Assembly: GCF_000208865.1 (NCBI RefSeq)
Contig: NC_018395.1
Span: 217,920-281,919, forward strand
Reading direction: 5' to 3'
From: Neospora caninum Liverpool
Taxonomy: Eukaryota > Apicomplexa > Conoidasida > Eucoccidiorida > Sarcocystidae
DNA: 64,000 nt
In this document: positions 48,379-60,841 of the stretch, one piece after another
How positions within the stretch are numbered: the first letter of the stretch is position 1
How the letters are laid out: the number at the start of each line of letters is the position of its first letter
Translations under genes and position numbers: made by a program
Notes under the pieces: generated by a model
Databases searched by the model: none
What the model saw: only the letters and a program-made list of their open reading frames with translations
Told to the model about the DNA's origin: nothing

Positions 48379-50876
48379 CTAGAGCTCGTCGTGCTTCTCG
48401 TCATCCTCCACGCCCTCGACCTTCGGAACGACTGTTTTGAAGGGGAACTCAATGCCCGTGTAATCTTCCGGGAAGCGAAGCACCTCGCCGTTATCTGTGA
48501 GCATCGACACGGCGAAGGACTCGAACTCCTTCTCCCACTGCTCCTTCCCAACCTTTCCGTCCTTCAAATCCTTCGCAAACTCCTCCAGCAGCAGGCGGAT
48601 CTCGTGGGCATGTGGATCCTTGATGATCTGAACAGAAACGAATGAGGCAAAAAAAGCATGGGAAAACGCGGAGCGAAGCCGCGAGGTGCCCAAACGCACG
48701 CAGACTCTCTTGTCTCCATGTGAAAAGCCGAAGCGGCAGGGAGTCGCTGCCCCGTGCGAGTGCACCACAGGGGGACGACTTTCACACTCGAACTCCCCAG
48801 GGGACAGACAAACATCCGTTCAACACGCAACCGGCGGGATCGAGCACGGACTGACGCACGCAACTCTGCACAGAGAGACACGCCGGGCTGTTTGGACAAA
48901 CCTGCCACAAACCGCTCGCGCTCTCCACACTCCCCGTCAAACCTGTACCTGTTGCAGCTCTCCTTCGTCAATCGTCCCGTCGGCGTTCACATCGTAGCTC
49001 TTGAACTCCTTCTCGAGTTCCGCCTTCTCGGCATCCGTGATGCTCCCGGCTGAAAATACATTTACAAAAACGCAGTCGCTGACATCTTACGCTAGCACTT
49101 GTTTTCTTTGAAAAGAGCGACCCAACTCTCGGGGGATAGACGAGAACCACGCACGACCTGTCGCCCCAGTCGAGAAACAAACGAGAAACCCCGCCTTGCC
49201 ACGAAGACGCGACACGTCGGCGGTTTTTGCCGACATTTTCCCCACAACAAGGGACACCAGGGATTCTGCTGTTTCCTGGATCCACTTCCTGTGAAAAAGC
49301 ACCGGTCTTCCGTGCGGTCTGTGCGAAGACGAGCTTCGCTCAACTTACTGCCTTCGGTCTCAATGAACTCGCTGAGGGTGATCTTCCTGTCGCCGTCTTT
49401 GTCTTGAGCCTACGAAAGAAAAGAAAACCGCTCGCTCAAGTTCTCACAGAATCGCGAGAGTGCAGCACGCTCCACCCAAGGCCTCACAGACCGGGGAACG
49501 GCATACTTGCCTCCAACGAAAACGATATTCATGCAAACCTACATCTACATTTTTATGTACACTTACAAATGCGTACATAGAAATACACACGCAAAAGTGT
49601 ACGCCTTGATGAACACTATGAACCATACCAGTAAACATATATATATATATATATATATCAATATACATATATATGCGAGCTCGGAATGCGGAAGACCAGC
49701 TGATTCGCGCATTTCCCGGGGTTTGCTGAAGTGCGTCTGGGTTCTTACGGTGAGGATTTCCTCGATTTCGATCTTCATCAGGCCATCGTCTTTGCCGGGG
49801 TCCATCAAAATCCGGATCTCGGCCATATCCAACAGTCCATCGTTGTTCTTGTCGACGGCTTTGAAGCGCTGTTCGACTTCTTTCTGCACCACGGGAGGCA
49901 CCGAGCACAAAAGGACTCTTTTCCACTTTTGCACGTTCTTTACAAAACTGTCGACTTCTCTGCGAAACTGCGTGTTCGCTTGTCCACACATGTTGCCACA
50001 AAGGTGTATCGAGCGCAAGGCACTGTAGTGAGAAACGCAGACTTCCATACAAGCACGTGAATAAGCCTGCACACTAAGGAAACAGTGTTTTGTGTGTCGA
50101 AACTTCTCTCTCTCTGATTGTGTTTCACGTTTTCCTTAGTCAAGAAAGAGGACGTTCCCGTTTCTCGGGCGGTCTACAGGTTTCGCCCTCGACTGTCGCT
50201 TTCGTTCTTTCTCGTCACAGAGACGCGGGCCTTGCCGGTCCAAAAAGTTCATAAAGTAAGGCTTTGGTCTGCGCATATTTTAGTATGTACTGTATCGCGA
50301 GAGTACGGGTCACTGGGGCAACTGGGCGTCTTTCCACTATATACCGTCGTGTTTACGGCGTGTGCGTACCTTGTGTTGTTCGAGTTGTTTCTGGTCTTGG
50401 CCGTCGACGTATGTCGCCTCGAGTTCTGCGAGGGAGACTTTCCCGTCAGCGTCTTTGTCGATGGCCTGGAATTCCATGCGCACCTGGTGCTGGTGCATTG
50501 CGTTCTTCAGCTTCGTGCTCCATTCCTTCGCTTCCTCCGTGTCGATCTCGTTGTCGTGGTTGGCGTCGATCAACTCGAAGAGGGCCAGCATGCGCTCTTT
50601 GATGTCTTTCAGGTCCATCTGCATCAGCTCTGCCAACTTCTCGCCCGAGAGCTTCGACGCGGCCGCCTCGGCGAGGTGCGCCGGAGCCGCTGAGAAGAAG
50701 GCTCCGAAGAAGAGCGGGGAGAACGCGAGGAGCACCAGAGAAGAGACCAAGCGGGAGAGGGACAGCGCGCTTCTTTCCGTGCGCCGCTGTCCCCAGGCTG
50801 CGAGGCCAGCGGGCGCGCGAAGAACCACCGCCCCGGAAGACCCCAGGGGGTTCGCCGACTCGGCAAAGCGACGCAT
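48379..50876 (-). CDS. ER-resident HDEL multi-EF-hand protein (CREC/calumenin-reticulocalbin type), five exons
   Basis: CREC proteins are low-affinity, high-capacity Ca2+ binders of the secretory pathway. Exons: 50370-50876, 49749-49883, 49349-49409, 48949-49049 and 48379-48627. All phases match, giving 350 residues. A hydrophobic segment at about 40-62 (LSRLVSSLVLLAFSPLFFGA) is the signal or signal-anchor. It follows a roughly 35-residue basic N-terminal extension, and a later start would shorten it. EF-hand loops are DANHDNEIDTEE (104-115), DKDADGKVSLAE (140-151), DKNNDGLLDMAE (179-190), then DKDGDRKITLSE and DVNADGTIDEGE on separate exons. A degenerate sixth loop, DLKDGKVGKEQW, lacks key acidic ligands. 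The C terminus is HDEL, the ER-retrieval signal. Six-EF organisation plus HDEL is the CREC signature. The final exon (EKEFESFAVSMLTDN) is conserved-looking. The gene is head-to-head with the TPR gene at 54588 across 3.7 kb. Confidence 0.94.
49637..49658. repeat. Short TA microsatellite in CREC gene intron
   Basis: An AT run in the intron between the exons at 49749-49883 and 49349-49409. Confidence 0.85.
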
Positions 50877-53800
50877 TTTACGTTTCCTACAGCAACCGAA
50901 TGGCGGAGCCAGGAAAGGAAGGAAAGCGAAGACACTGGAACCAAGGCGAGCGAGTCGTGCCGTGCAGGGAGCGGGCTGCGTCTGGGTGTGACACAGCGCA
51001 GAGAAAAGTGACTGTAAGGCACAGAGAGATCCTCGACTCCTGCGCGCGAGACACCCTGCCGGGACGTGGAGACGAAACCGATATGAAGACGAGAAGAGAC
51101 GCCGAAGAGCCGCGGGAACAGAAAAACGCGGAAGTCGGTAAAAATGTAGAAGCTGAGCTGTGGACTGCGCAACAAGGAAAGGGGGAGAAACCAAAAACGC
51201 TGTCTCTGACCCCCACGCGTCTACTGTCGCGACACCACACCACCGTGCTCGGAACAGCCTGCAAAGCGTTTAACGCTGTCTCGCACAAAAGACGAGAAAA
51301 CCGAGACGAGGCCCTGCGAGTTGCCAGAACAGACACGCCAAAAGACACCCAGATCTCGACAAAGAAAAAGACGCACCGGCGCTTTGTTTTGGCCGAAAGC
51401 GCTGCTTCCAATGTCTATTGATGTAAATACACGCAAGCATGCCTTGCGGGGATGTGTGGGCGTTGCGGAGATGTTCCAGTGGAGAAATCTCTGCGTGTCG
51501 GGCCCAGGGAACCGCCCGCTTCCGACACTTTCCGATGTGTCAGACGAAAAGTATGAAGCTTTCAAGGGGTTTTTTTCTGCGAAAGCGACGAAGCAAAGAC
51601 GAGAGATTAGCTGGATGTGTAATAGCAGAGGGACACACACGCGTGACGGTACCGCGTCGTCAGCTTGGGGTAGAAACTTCCGTGTGTGTGTGTGTGTGTG
51701 TGTGCCTCGCCCAGCCGCGCTTTTTTAACGGAACACCAAGAAGACCAGAAACCACGCTTTTTGCTTGTCTCTCTCCGTGTCTATACCAGAAAACGAACGA
51801 GACACGTTTGCAGACAGGACATTCTCTGAAGTTCGTATGCGACGCAAATATTCCTCCCAACGCCACCGGTATCTATATAGATACATGCCTAGATGTAACT
51901 GTTTGCGTTCTGCTCCGGAGAAAGAGACGAGAGAAAGAGGCTTCTGCGACGCAGAGCACGCAGGATCGTCTGTCGGAAGTGCTCGGAGTTGCCTGAACGT
52001 TGAGAGAGCCTGAGGAAATTTCCTCTCTCTTTGATCCAGGCACGCATGAATTATAAATAGGTCGGCAGAGTGTTTCATAGTGTAGATGTGCGCGACTTGG
52101 CGGGAGGGAAACACGCATGCGTGTGAGTGGTTGAATTAGATCGGAAGGTGCGAAACATTTCACTTCGCCTACCAACAGAACCCTTTTCCCGGCGACAGGA
52201 CCGGGGAAGCGCGTCCCTGCAGCCGCGGAATGCAAATCCCTGATTCCCTCTCTTGCATCCGCCTCGTCTCGAAACGCGACAAAATCTGAAAGTTCCCTTC
52301 CGAACCCCGGCGTCTCTCTTCTCTAGATCGAGTACAATCCGCTGCGACTGCTAGTCAGCATCTCTCCAGTTACATCTCCGCTCGGACCCACACAAGCTTG
52401 TGCACATGTGTGTGTTTCGAAGTGTGAATCCTGTTTGGACCATCCGAGCTGTCCGGTTAGCTGTGTGGCCGATTTTAGAGAGAAAACGCAGGGGTCAGGA
52501 GCGTTGAAGCCAGTTTTTCAGCTTTCCGAGACACAGGAAGCAAAAGTGTAACCCGTTGCCATTCCTGTGCTCCACCTTTCGAGGCTGCAGTCGTAGGGTA
52601 CGGTTTCTTTCTCGCGAGCCCACGCAGAGAGACTCGCGGATCTGAAGGCTCAGAGGCTTTACTCAAACCTTCAAATTCTGGAGTAACCTGCTGAGGGCGT
52701 GAAGGGAGAGAGGCGAATGAGAAGCCAGTGTTCGGTGCAGTGCAAAGTATCCTTTAGATCGGCGAGCTGGGGCTCGAGATCGCTAAATTTCCTGCGTGTG
52801 CACTAACGAATAGGCCTACTCTGCTGTTTCCTCCAAAGTGGGCGGAGACAAGGAACCCACGAATTCTGGGGGAGAGGACCACGCCGAGGATGTGGAGGTT
52901 CGCCCCATCACGTTCGACGGGAAGCCTCGTGAAAACGCTGGAAACCTTCAGCGTCCGTAGAGGAGCTTACTCCAGATTCTTTTTGAAGAAGACCGGAACA
53001 GGACTGAACAAGGAGGAAAGGCTGGAAAGAGTCCCGCGCGTCTGGCGACCACGATATGCCTTCCTGTCGCACTGAGGAACCTATGCTGTGCACATGCGTC
53101 GTAAACGTAGGGTATAAGCGTAGTACGTGAGCACAGGAAAAAAATGCTATATCGACGCGGCTTCTAGACGACGAAAAAGTGAGAATGTGCTCTGCACGTA
53201 GACTACAAAAGGCGGGAATCCGCGACGCATCGTGTGTGCCGTTACAGGCGTGCCACATACACGAGGCACCGTGCTGAGCCGTCTTCGGGGAAAGTTTGTA
53301 ATTGGATTTCAGGAGCGATTTAAATTGTTTTTGCCGACAAAAGAGCCAAAATACCTGGGAGCTGAAGTGGAGCTGCCAGCGTCTTGCAACTGCGCACACA
53401 CAAATCTTCACGGTTGTTCGGACCTCGCCACGCGTCTTCCCCCCCCGTAGCGCCTTTCAGTGTATCTCCGTTTCCGGCGACATCTTTCATCCCAGGAGTT
53501 TCCCGTCTACATTACTGGGTTGTCTCTTTTTCCTGTGTCACAGCGCCGACCGCGTTTCCTGGACAGCCGCGTCTGTGCGCCGGAGAAAACCGTAGTTTCG
53601 CTGTCACATCTGCAGGCGAGCATGCGCCCGTTCTCGCGCGTGCCTCGCTGCCGGCAAAATTCTTCGATACAAAAGGGTGTTTTTCTGTGAACGCGCTTAC
53701 CAGTCGCAAGACCCGTTCTCTCCATCTTTTTGTGGGCGGCGCGTCGACAGACAGGGACGCAAAACCTGCAGTTTTCCAGATTTTCTGCGCTGTGCATCCT

Positions 53801-54587
53801 CTCTGGCCTCGCCAGACAGTGACGCTCTTTTCGCTCGCTCGCCCTTTCCGGGAACTTTCCCGCACACATCCGCGTCTAGCGTCTTCTTCCCTCTCAACGC
53901 AGACAGACGCACGTTTCGCCTGGTCTCCCGACTTCCCCGCCTCGCAGTCGTGCCGCCTTTGCCGCCTGCAGCCTCGTCCACCAAGGCATGCACTTCAGCA
54001 AAGGGTTCTTTTTCAGATTTTTTCTCGTCTCTACGCAGCGTGTAGGATCGCCGGGGAATACCCTCTCTCAGCTGTCCCTGGTTCGACCTAGACACCCACG
54101 TCGCGTTCGTGTGCGCCGTTTCTGGGAAATCCAAGAGAGCAGTCTGCATCCTGCCGTCTTGTCCGTGCCGAAGGCTCGCCGCACGATGAGACTCCACCCC
54201 TTTCGACGACAGCCCGAGATCGCGTGCACATCCACGTCTGTGCATTGACCCGTCGCGTTTTTCCTCTCGCTCCCAGTCAGTTTCCCTTCTTCAGCGGCTC
54301 TGCGACTCCTTCCGTTTTCCTGCCGCTCATGCAGTGCGCGTGTCGCGGCCCAGCGGAGCTCGAGCAGGTTCTTGTCTCTCTGTTTCCTGCGGGCGAAACA
54401 CACAGCGGCTTGTTCCCCCCGCACCTGTCGACCGCCCGTTGAACATTCCCGTCTAGGAGCCTCACGCGCTTTCTTTTGCAGCCGATCCTCGTTTTGGTTT
54501 CTTGTGCCTGCTTTCCAACCCGTCTCCCGGCTCCCTGCCGTCGTCGACTTCCGCGTCGCTCGCCTGCGGCCCTGACGCTCTGTCACC
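50877..54587. other. Divergent intergenic region (CREC and TPR gene promoters)
   Basis: A 3.7 kb region between two divergent start codons. It contains a TG dinucleotide run (51681-51703). From about 53.3 to 54.58 kb there is a pyrimidine-rich plus-strand stretch that probably forms the TPR gene's long 5' UTR. Long frames seen here on both strands (for example 53384-54091 on the plus strand) are compositional and have no domain content. Confidence 0.5.
51681..51703. repeat. TG dinucleotide microsatellite
   Basis: A GT alternation of about 23 bases in the divergent spacer. Confidence 0.9.
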
Positions 54588-57500
54588 ATGGGAAGTGTAA
54601 CGGAGAAGGGAGAGACCCGGAGCTCGGAGAAGGCCTTCCGCTTTGCTCGACGCTTTCTTGACGACGAAAAGGAGCGGAAAAAACTCCAGGGGGAAATCGA
54701 CGGCCGCCGAGAAGATGGACGAAACGCCGAGAATGCTGCTGCCGATTCTTCGAACGACAGGAGCAACGAGGTGCGTGTGCACCGGATGTCGCAGAAGCCT
54801 CATGCTGGGCATTCGCAGCCGCCTTGCGTCTTCTTCCTAAACGGTGTCTCGTATGTGTGCGAGGCCCTTCACTGTCTCGCGTTGCCTGTGTGACCCTGGG
54901 ACTCCGCCGCGTTTTCCAGCTCGTTTCGATGACTTTCTCCTCGCTTTGGGCTTCGGCATCACACCTCGTCTGAGTGTCTCCACTCTCTCAATAACCTGCG
55001 CTAAGCCGCACCGCCTCAAGCGCTTACACAGAGGTCCGGGGGTGAAGCGACAGTCCTGCGCGAAGGCGAGAGACACGGGACGCCGTCGCACACGCGTCCT
55101 CAAATCCGTCTAGGCCGACTGCAGTTGAGGCTGAGTCATTTATCGTGCCTTTTAAGAGCGAGATGCATCCCGGCCATGCGCGAGGAACCAGAGTAGAAAT
55201 GTTCGCGTGCAGAAAGGGGCCGTATCGCACGCGTTCGCACCGGTTTCCATCCTTCTGACAGTTTTGCCTTGTCTCTGGGTCTTTCTGTTTCCTTTGGCGA
55301 CGACGCACAGGCTACGAGGAAATCCTCTCCTCTGCAGGTTATGAGCAATACAGACTACGGTGAGTTGCGGCTTCGCTCTTCTCATGCTTCCTGTCGACTG
55401 CGCGACTCTCTGTTCTTCCTCGCGTCTGCTGCCTTTTGCCCGCCTCGCCTCGCAACTGGAAGAACCCCGTTTTCGTTACGAGCACGCGCGCGAATGCACA
55501 CACAAAAGCCGTGGCGCATACATAGTTGTGTAACTATGCATGTGGATGTGCTAGGCGTATGCGCCTGCCTGTTTCTCACGCAGATGAATCTATATAGACG
55601 CGTTTCAGGGCGCAGACAGACAGGTGCACATACAGCCGCGAAAGCAGCGCTTGGGTTTTGTAGCGATCTGAGTCCACTTGCAGCGGGAGCCGCGCGCGTC
55701 ACCAGCGGTGTTCAGAATGCGCGCAAGAGACAGGACACGGCGGAAGAAAGACTGCGAACTCTGCCGACACGAACGGCGTATGCCCATATCTTTAACGCGG
55801 TACAACACATATAAATAGGTGTGCTCGAAGGGGACACTCAAAGTGAAGACCGCACGTGTCAGACAGAGTGGACGCGGGGCGGCCTGCGTCTGGGGTCTGA
55901 AGTGTCGCGTGTGTTATTCCGGGGATGTGTTTTCAGGCAAGTACGAACGCCTGAGCAAGCGACTGGACGAAGAAGAAGAACGGAAAAAGAAACAAGAAGA
56001 AGCGGAAGCAGCAGCCGCGCGTGAGATGATGCCGGGCTGCTCACACGATCACTCCAAGGTCGGTCTATCAGATGTGAAACTGCACGTGAACATGGTCACT
56101 TGATTTCCGTCGAAAAAAGCCTTCCTCAGCCATCTGTTTACCTCACTGCATGCGAAAGGGTAACGCGTTCCGGGGGGCTGTATCGCCTTCAGCTCTAATT
56201 AGGAATCATATGCGTACACGGCGAGGCCGAACGAGTACTTGTGTTTAGGTGTAGATACAAAACGATCAAGACAGCAACAACGACCGACACACGCGGTGCG
56301 AAACCCCATCTCTCACGCGCACCTTCCACGGTTCTAAGTCGCCACCGGTTTGTTTGTTCGGCGTCGCAAGTGGTGTCGATGCACTGTCGCGTGAGAAGCT
56401 ACTGTTGAACCGTCTGGGTTTTCACTCACCACGCGTCAGAGTACGTCCATCTATGTATCCGTTTTCACGCACCCAATTACGTATACACGCCTTTTGCGAC
56501 CGCTTGAGTTTCGTGGTTCTCAATCGTTTTCTGGTACTTTACTTCCATGCGTCGTTCTCCTTCTGCGCACTGCTTCGTTCCACGTCGCTTCTCTTGTGCG
56601 CACCTTGTTGCAGGAACGCCAAATTTACGAGAAACCGACAGGGGAGAAGATCGACGCAGCGGAGAGGTGAGGACCCGTTTTGGCCTTGATCTCTGCGGTT
56701 TCCGGATGTAACTTCATTGACCTTCGCAGAAATTGTGTCTCACTTTTCTGAAACGGCAGACGCATTTGGCATTTGCCCCCGCTTTCCCCGTTTGTAGGGT
56801 TCAGGGTTTCCCTTTCTCTTCGCCGTCAGCCGTCTTCGTGATCCGTCTGCGGGAAATCGATGTTCCATGCAATTCCCCAACCGTTGTCCATTTCCCTGGA
56901 GAAGGGATCGAAACGTAGAACTGGGTTCTGGCCTTCAATTGCTGACGTCTTCTGTCGAGTTCTTCTGAGGCGAGAGGCGTCCGCGCGGGCGGTCTGCGAG
57001 TTTTCTGCGAGGAAAGACGCAGAAAGGGAGAGGCACGGAAGCGTGGAGGTCCCTTGTTCTTGTCTTCGACCATATGTCTCACCCGTGGAGACGCTTTGTT
57101 CGTAGCTTAACTCCGCGTCTTCCCGCTCTGGGTCTCCTTGTCGGTTTCCTCACAGGAAGGCACAGCGACCTTGATGACGTTTCTGTCTTTTGGTCGGCTC
57201 TCCTCTCTGCTTCGAGGATTCGTTTCGAGTGTCCTGTGTGCGAATTTCACCTGACACAAAGCACTGTGTGCATTCGTCGCTGTCGTGTCTCTGCTCTTCG
57301 TAGATTTCGACAAGAAGGAAACGCCGCTTTCCGCGAGAAGAATTACGGGCTCGCAGCAGTCAATTACCGCAAGGTACACCCGCATGTCGCCCCCCCATTT
57401 GCATGCATGCACCTACCTTGGCATTTACACAAAGAACATTCCTCTACATCGATTTCGAAGGCACTGGTGCATATGCAAGCATGTTCATAAGTGTTTTATC

Positions 57501-60500
57501 ATCTACATAAATGTGAAACATATATTCGTGTATATAGGTGGCTGTGTGGTGCGTGACATGGCTATAGTGTCGATGCAGAAGTTAACGTTGTGCTGAGCTG
57601 TCTGTGTCTGGATGCATATTTGTGTGGTCCTTTCTTTGTTCCCGTCTGTCGTCCAGGCTCTCCTTCAGTTCGACTACACGTTTCCAGATACTGACGAGGA
57701 GCAGGAGCGAATGGATTCCGTGAAACTGCCTTGCCATCTCAACCTCGCGGCCTGCAAGCTGCACCAGCAGGACTACGACGAGGTGTACATACAGTGCCGC
57801 CTGGTGAGTCGGAAGACAGTCGACAGGTCGGCTTTGCCCCAGGCGCCCGCGCATTCCCCTTTTCCTGCATCCTTGTAGCTCTCTTCGTTTACAGAGAATT
57901 GCCCAGCTTCCACCGGGAAGTGCGTGGACTGGGACGTGAGATGCATCCGCCCAATATGTGCATCGCGTGGAAATCTGGAAGCGTGGGCACGTGCGCGTAA
58001 CCCTACACAGGTGCCGAGAAAGCATAACCGTTCTCACAAACCCCGCAGGAAAAACTCGCGAAACTGGCCGGCGTCTCATGATGACACACTCTGTGACGGG
58101 GACACAGACTGACACAAGCGCTTTACGCAGCTAGCGACCAGCCTGGAGTTTCTCCCCCTCCCCCCCCCCCCTCATGCAGGTTGGGGTACGCGGCTTCTCG
58201 TTAACAGCCGTGCGTATAGCTGCCTCTGTTGGAGTGTTGTGTGCGGCCAACCCATTCCTAAACAGCCCTGTTCTTCTTTCCGGCCTGCAGGCTCTCGAGA
58301 TGGACCCGAAGAACGTGAAGGCCTTCTACCGCAGAGGCCTCGCGCATCTCCAGCAGGACGACTTCGTCAAGGCGAAAGAGGTGGGCGCGTTGTTTGGAAG
58401 AGAACAACGGACAATGCTTTGCCGGTGACTGGTGCCGACTCGTACGGGACACCAGAGTAGGAACCGTCCGCGTCTGCCTGCACGTGCGTACATGCATCTG
58501 CATATATATATATATATATATACATAAATAAATATATATATATATATATATGTGACTGTGTGTGTGTCTCTTTGTATGAGCCTGCATGTTTGCGAGGTCA
58601 ATAGGTGCACGTATCTCTCTGCATGCAGATTCGTCTGCGTGTCCGTGTGAACGCAATGCATTTGCGTGGGTTGTTCAGTTGTGCATGATGCGGCTGTTAG
58701 GATCTGATGGAGGCTCTCGCTCAGGAGCCCAACAGCAAGGAAATTCGCGACGCGCTGATGCTGCTTCGAGAAAAGGTAGGTTGTCGAAGGACGTCTCCCC
58801 TGTATTGCCTCCGTGCTCTTGGGGGCCCGGGTAGGCCAGCACAACTTCCGATCTTCGTGAAGACTCTCTCGTAGAGTCTTGGCCCTTTTCTCTAGTCGCA
58901 CCGGAACTCGACTCCCAGCTCCCAGGGAACGGATATATACATACACATACACGTATATATATATACATGTATATACATGCATAGGCATATATATCTGTGT
59001 GTTCCTGCGAGAAGGGCGAAAGGCACTAGGATGTATGTGCATGCTACAGGTACAGTTACGCCAAAATTGTGTGTACGTGCGCATGCATAGTGTGTGCGTG
59101 CGTCCAGCCTTTGAGTTGTGGCCTGTCTCGCGTGCTGCGTTTCCCCCTAACGATGAGGACCGTCTGGCAGCCGTTTCGCGTTTTCGTCTCCCGGCCGCGG
59201 TTGTTGCACCTTTTTGCACGTGTGCATGCACCCGTCGTTCGTTCGTTTTCGAGAGACAGGTCCGCACGGTTTCCTTTCCACTCGCAGATCCAACGGTACC
59301 AGCGTCGCTCGGCTCTGACCTTCAAGGCCATGCTGCGGGGCGACGCCTCTGGGCCGCCTGGCGAGCCGCTGAGTTCCCCGCCCACCGAGCCGGGTTCTGA
59401 TGACGGGAAACAAGGGAGACGCGCGTCCGCATGGTCGGCGAAGACGGAAGCCTCGGAGTTGCGAGCGCCCGGCGACGACGAGGCGGTTTCGCGGCAGGCA
59501 AGGCTCGAGGACCGCAGTTCCCCGGGGGAAGTCGGTCCAGAGACTCGAAATGACGCTCGCGCGGGAAGCGCTGGGGCACCGGGGGGCGAAAAAGGACCGC
59601 CGGGGCGGGGGAACGAGGGAGCGGGCCGAAGAACGCAGGCGCCGTCTCCGACACAGCGAGAGATCCCAAAGATTGAGGAAGTTTCTGACGATGAGCAACC
59701 GGCTTTGTGTGCTGCGGGCGAGGGGCCAGAAGACGGCACGGACCGGGCGCAGCGCGGGGAACCGGGGCCTCCGCGAGGCCGCAAACGAAGTTACAACGAG
59801 GTCGTGACCAAGCCGCTGAGTGAGCAGACTGTCGAGGAACGGCAGACCGCCGCGCTGGCCAAGGGACGCGAGTTGCAACAGAAGCTGCTCGTGTTGCTGC
59901 GGCAAAAACAACAAGAGTTGAAGACGGTTCTCGAGCGGGACGCGCCTGGCGAGGTCTCGGCGGGCGCAGGCCACAGGTCGAGCAGTCCTGCGCGGAGTCG
60001 CCGCCCGTCCTTCGCTTCCTCGTGCTCGGCGTCTTCGGCGTCGTCGGCGTGGGAAGTCTTCTCAAAGCGAGCCTGCTCAGACAGCGACGCGTCTCTGGAG
60101 AGGAAGCGGTCGCGAAGAAATGCGCGAGCGCGCCAAGAGGCCTCGCACACCGTGTCGCCCTACGTGATTGCTCTCCTTGTCGCCGTCTCCGGTCTGTTCA
60201 GCGCCTGTATTGGTCTGCTTGTCGGGCTCTGCCTGAGCTCCGGCCAAGACGCGCGACAGGCGACGGACCAGCCCGAGCGCGGAGGATGTACAGCGGAAGG
60301 GTGCGAGGGCGAGATCTCGACGGCTGCGCTTTCCACCGGGGCGTTGCAGGGTGTCCTCAGTTTCCTCTCAGACGGCGGGGTGGTCCTCGCCGGACTCACG
60401 GCCGCAGCCTGCGTGGGAATTGCGCTTCTCCTGGTTTTCCTCGACGGCAGCCAGGAAGAGACCGACGGCCAGCGCGAGCGCCTGGGACGACGCTCGGGAT

Positions 60501-60841
60501 CCGTTTCCAGAAAGGTCGACTCTGGTCGCAGGGCGCGAACCGGCAGCTTTTCGGGGGCCAGCGCTGCGCGGCCGGGGGAAGGCGAGTCGAGCGGGGAAGA
60601 CAGCGACGCGTCTTCGGAGGACGACGCGCTCGCGGCGACGGCGAGCGAACGGAAAGGCGAAAAAGCTGAACTTGGCCGTTTGACGACTCTTCCCGTGCCC
60701 CGTCGGCGAAAACTAACGGCGGAGTACATCGAAGAAGTCGCGGGGCCGCAGCGGGATATCGGATCGTTTCCGGATCGGAAAATCGGCACGTTGCATTCCG
60801 ACCCCGCCTTCGACGCTGTCTTGCGGCAGTGGTGCAACTGA
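54588..60841 (+). CDS. TPR co-chaperone-like protein with two C-terminal membrane segments, nine exons
   Basis: The ATG at 54588 has a GTCACCATGG context. Exons: 54588-54770, 55338-55359 (22 nt), 55937-56058, 56614-56666, 57304-57373, 57657-57803, 58291-58380, 58701-58775 and 59288-60841. Phases match, giving 771 residues. Residues 1-125 are charged and coiled-coil-like, with a Cys/His patch (GCSHDHSK). Three TPRs span about 127-254: RFRQEGNAAFREKNYGLAAV, CHLNLAACKLHQQDYDEVY, and ALEMDPKNVKAFYRRGLAHL. All five carboxylate-clamp positions are basic or Asn as in HOP, CHIP and immunophilins (R129, N133, N179, K209, R213), so the EEVD tails of Hsp90/Hsp70 are the likely ligands. Residues 270-540 are disordered. 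Hydrophobic spans at 546-570 (YVIALLVAVSGLFSACIGLL) and 619-641 (VVLAGLTAAACVGIALLLVF) predict membrane anchoring. A roughly 130-residue tail follows. It may dock chaperones on an ER or other organelle membrane; which membrane is not shown. No PPIase domain is present. Confidence 0.9.
58501..58551. repeat. TA microsatellite in TPR gene intron 7
   Basis: An AT alternation interrupted by ACATAAATAAAT, in the intron between 58380 and 58701. A second, mixed TATACA tract lies at about 58930-58992 in the next intron. Confidence 0.85.

Noticed and set aside
53384..54091. Plus-strand 235-residue open frame upstream of the TPR gene
   Set aside because: Composition is UTR-like (Ser/Arg/Phe/Pro), there is no domain, and it lies in the presumed 5' UTR of the TPR gene.
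54068..54766. Minus-strand 232-residue open frame
   Set aside because: It is antisense to TPR exon 1 and its 5' UTR, with no family resemblance.
59056..60837. Several long minus-strand frames over the last TPR exon
   Set aside because: These GC-rich antisense shadows have no start context or domains, and the sense frame carries the membrane segments and continues the TPR phase.
6839..60841. A functional ER-proteostasis gene cluster (HRD1, CREC protein, TPR protein)
   Set aside because: The genes are tens of kilobases apart, on different strands and separated by unrelated genes. Shared location in the cell does not show co-regulation.
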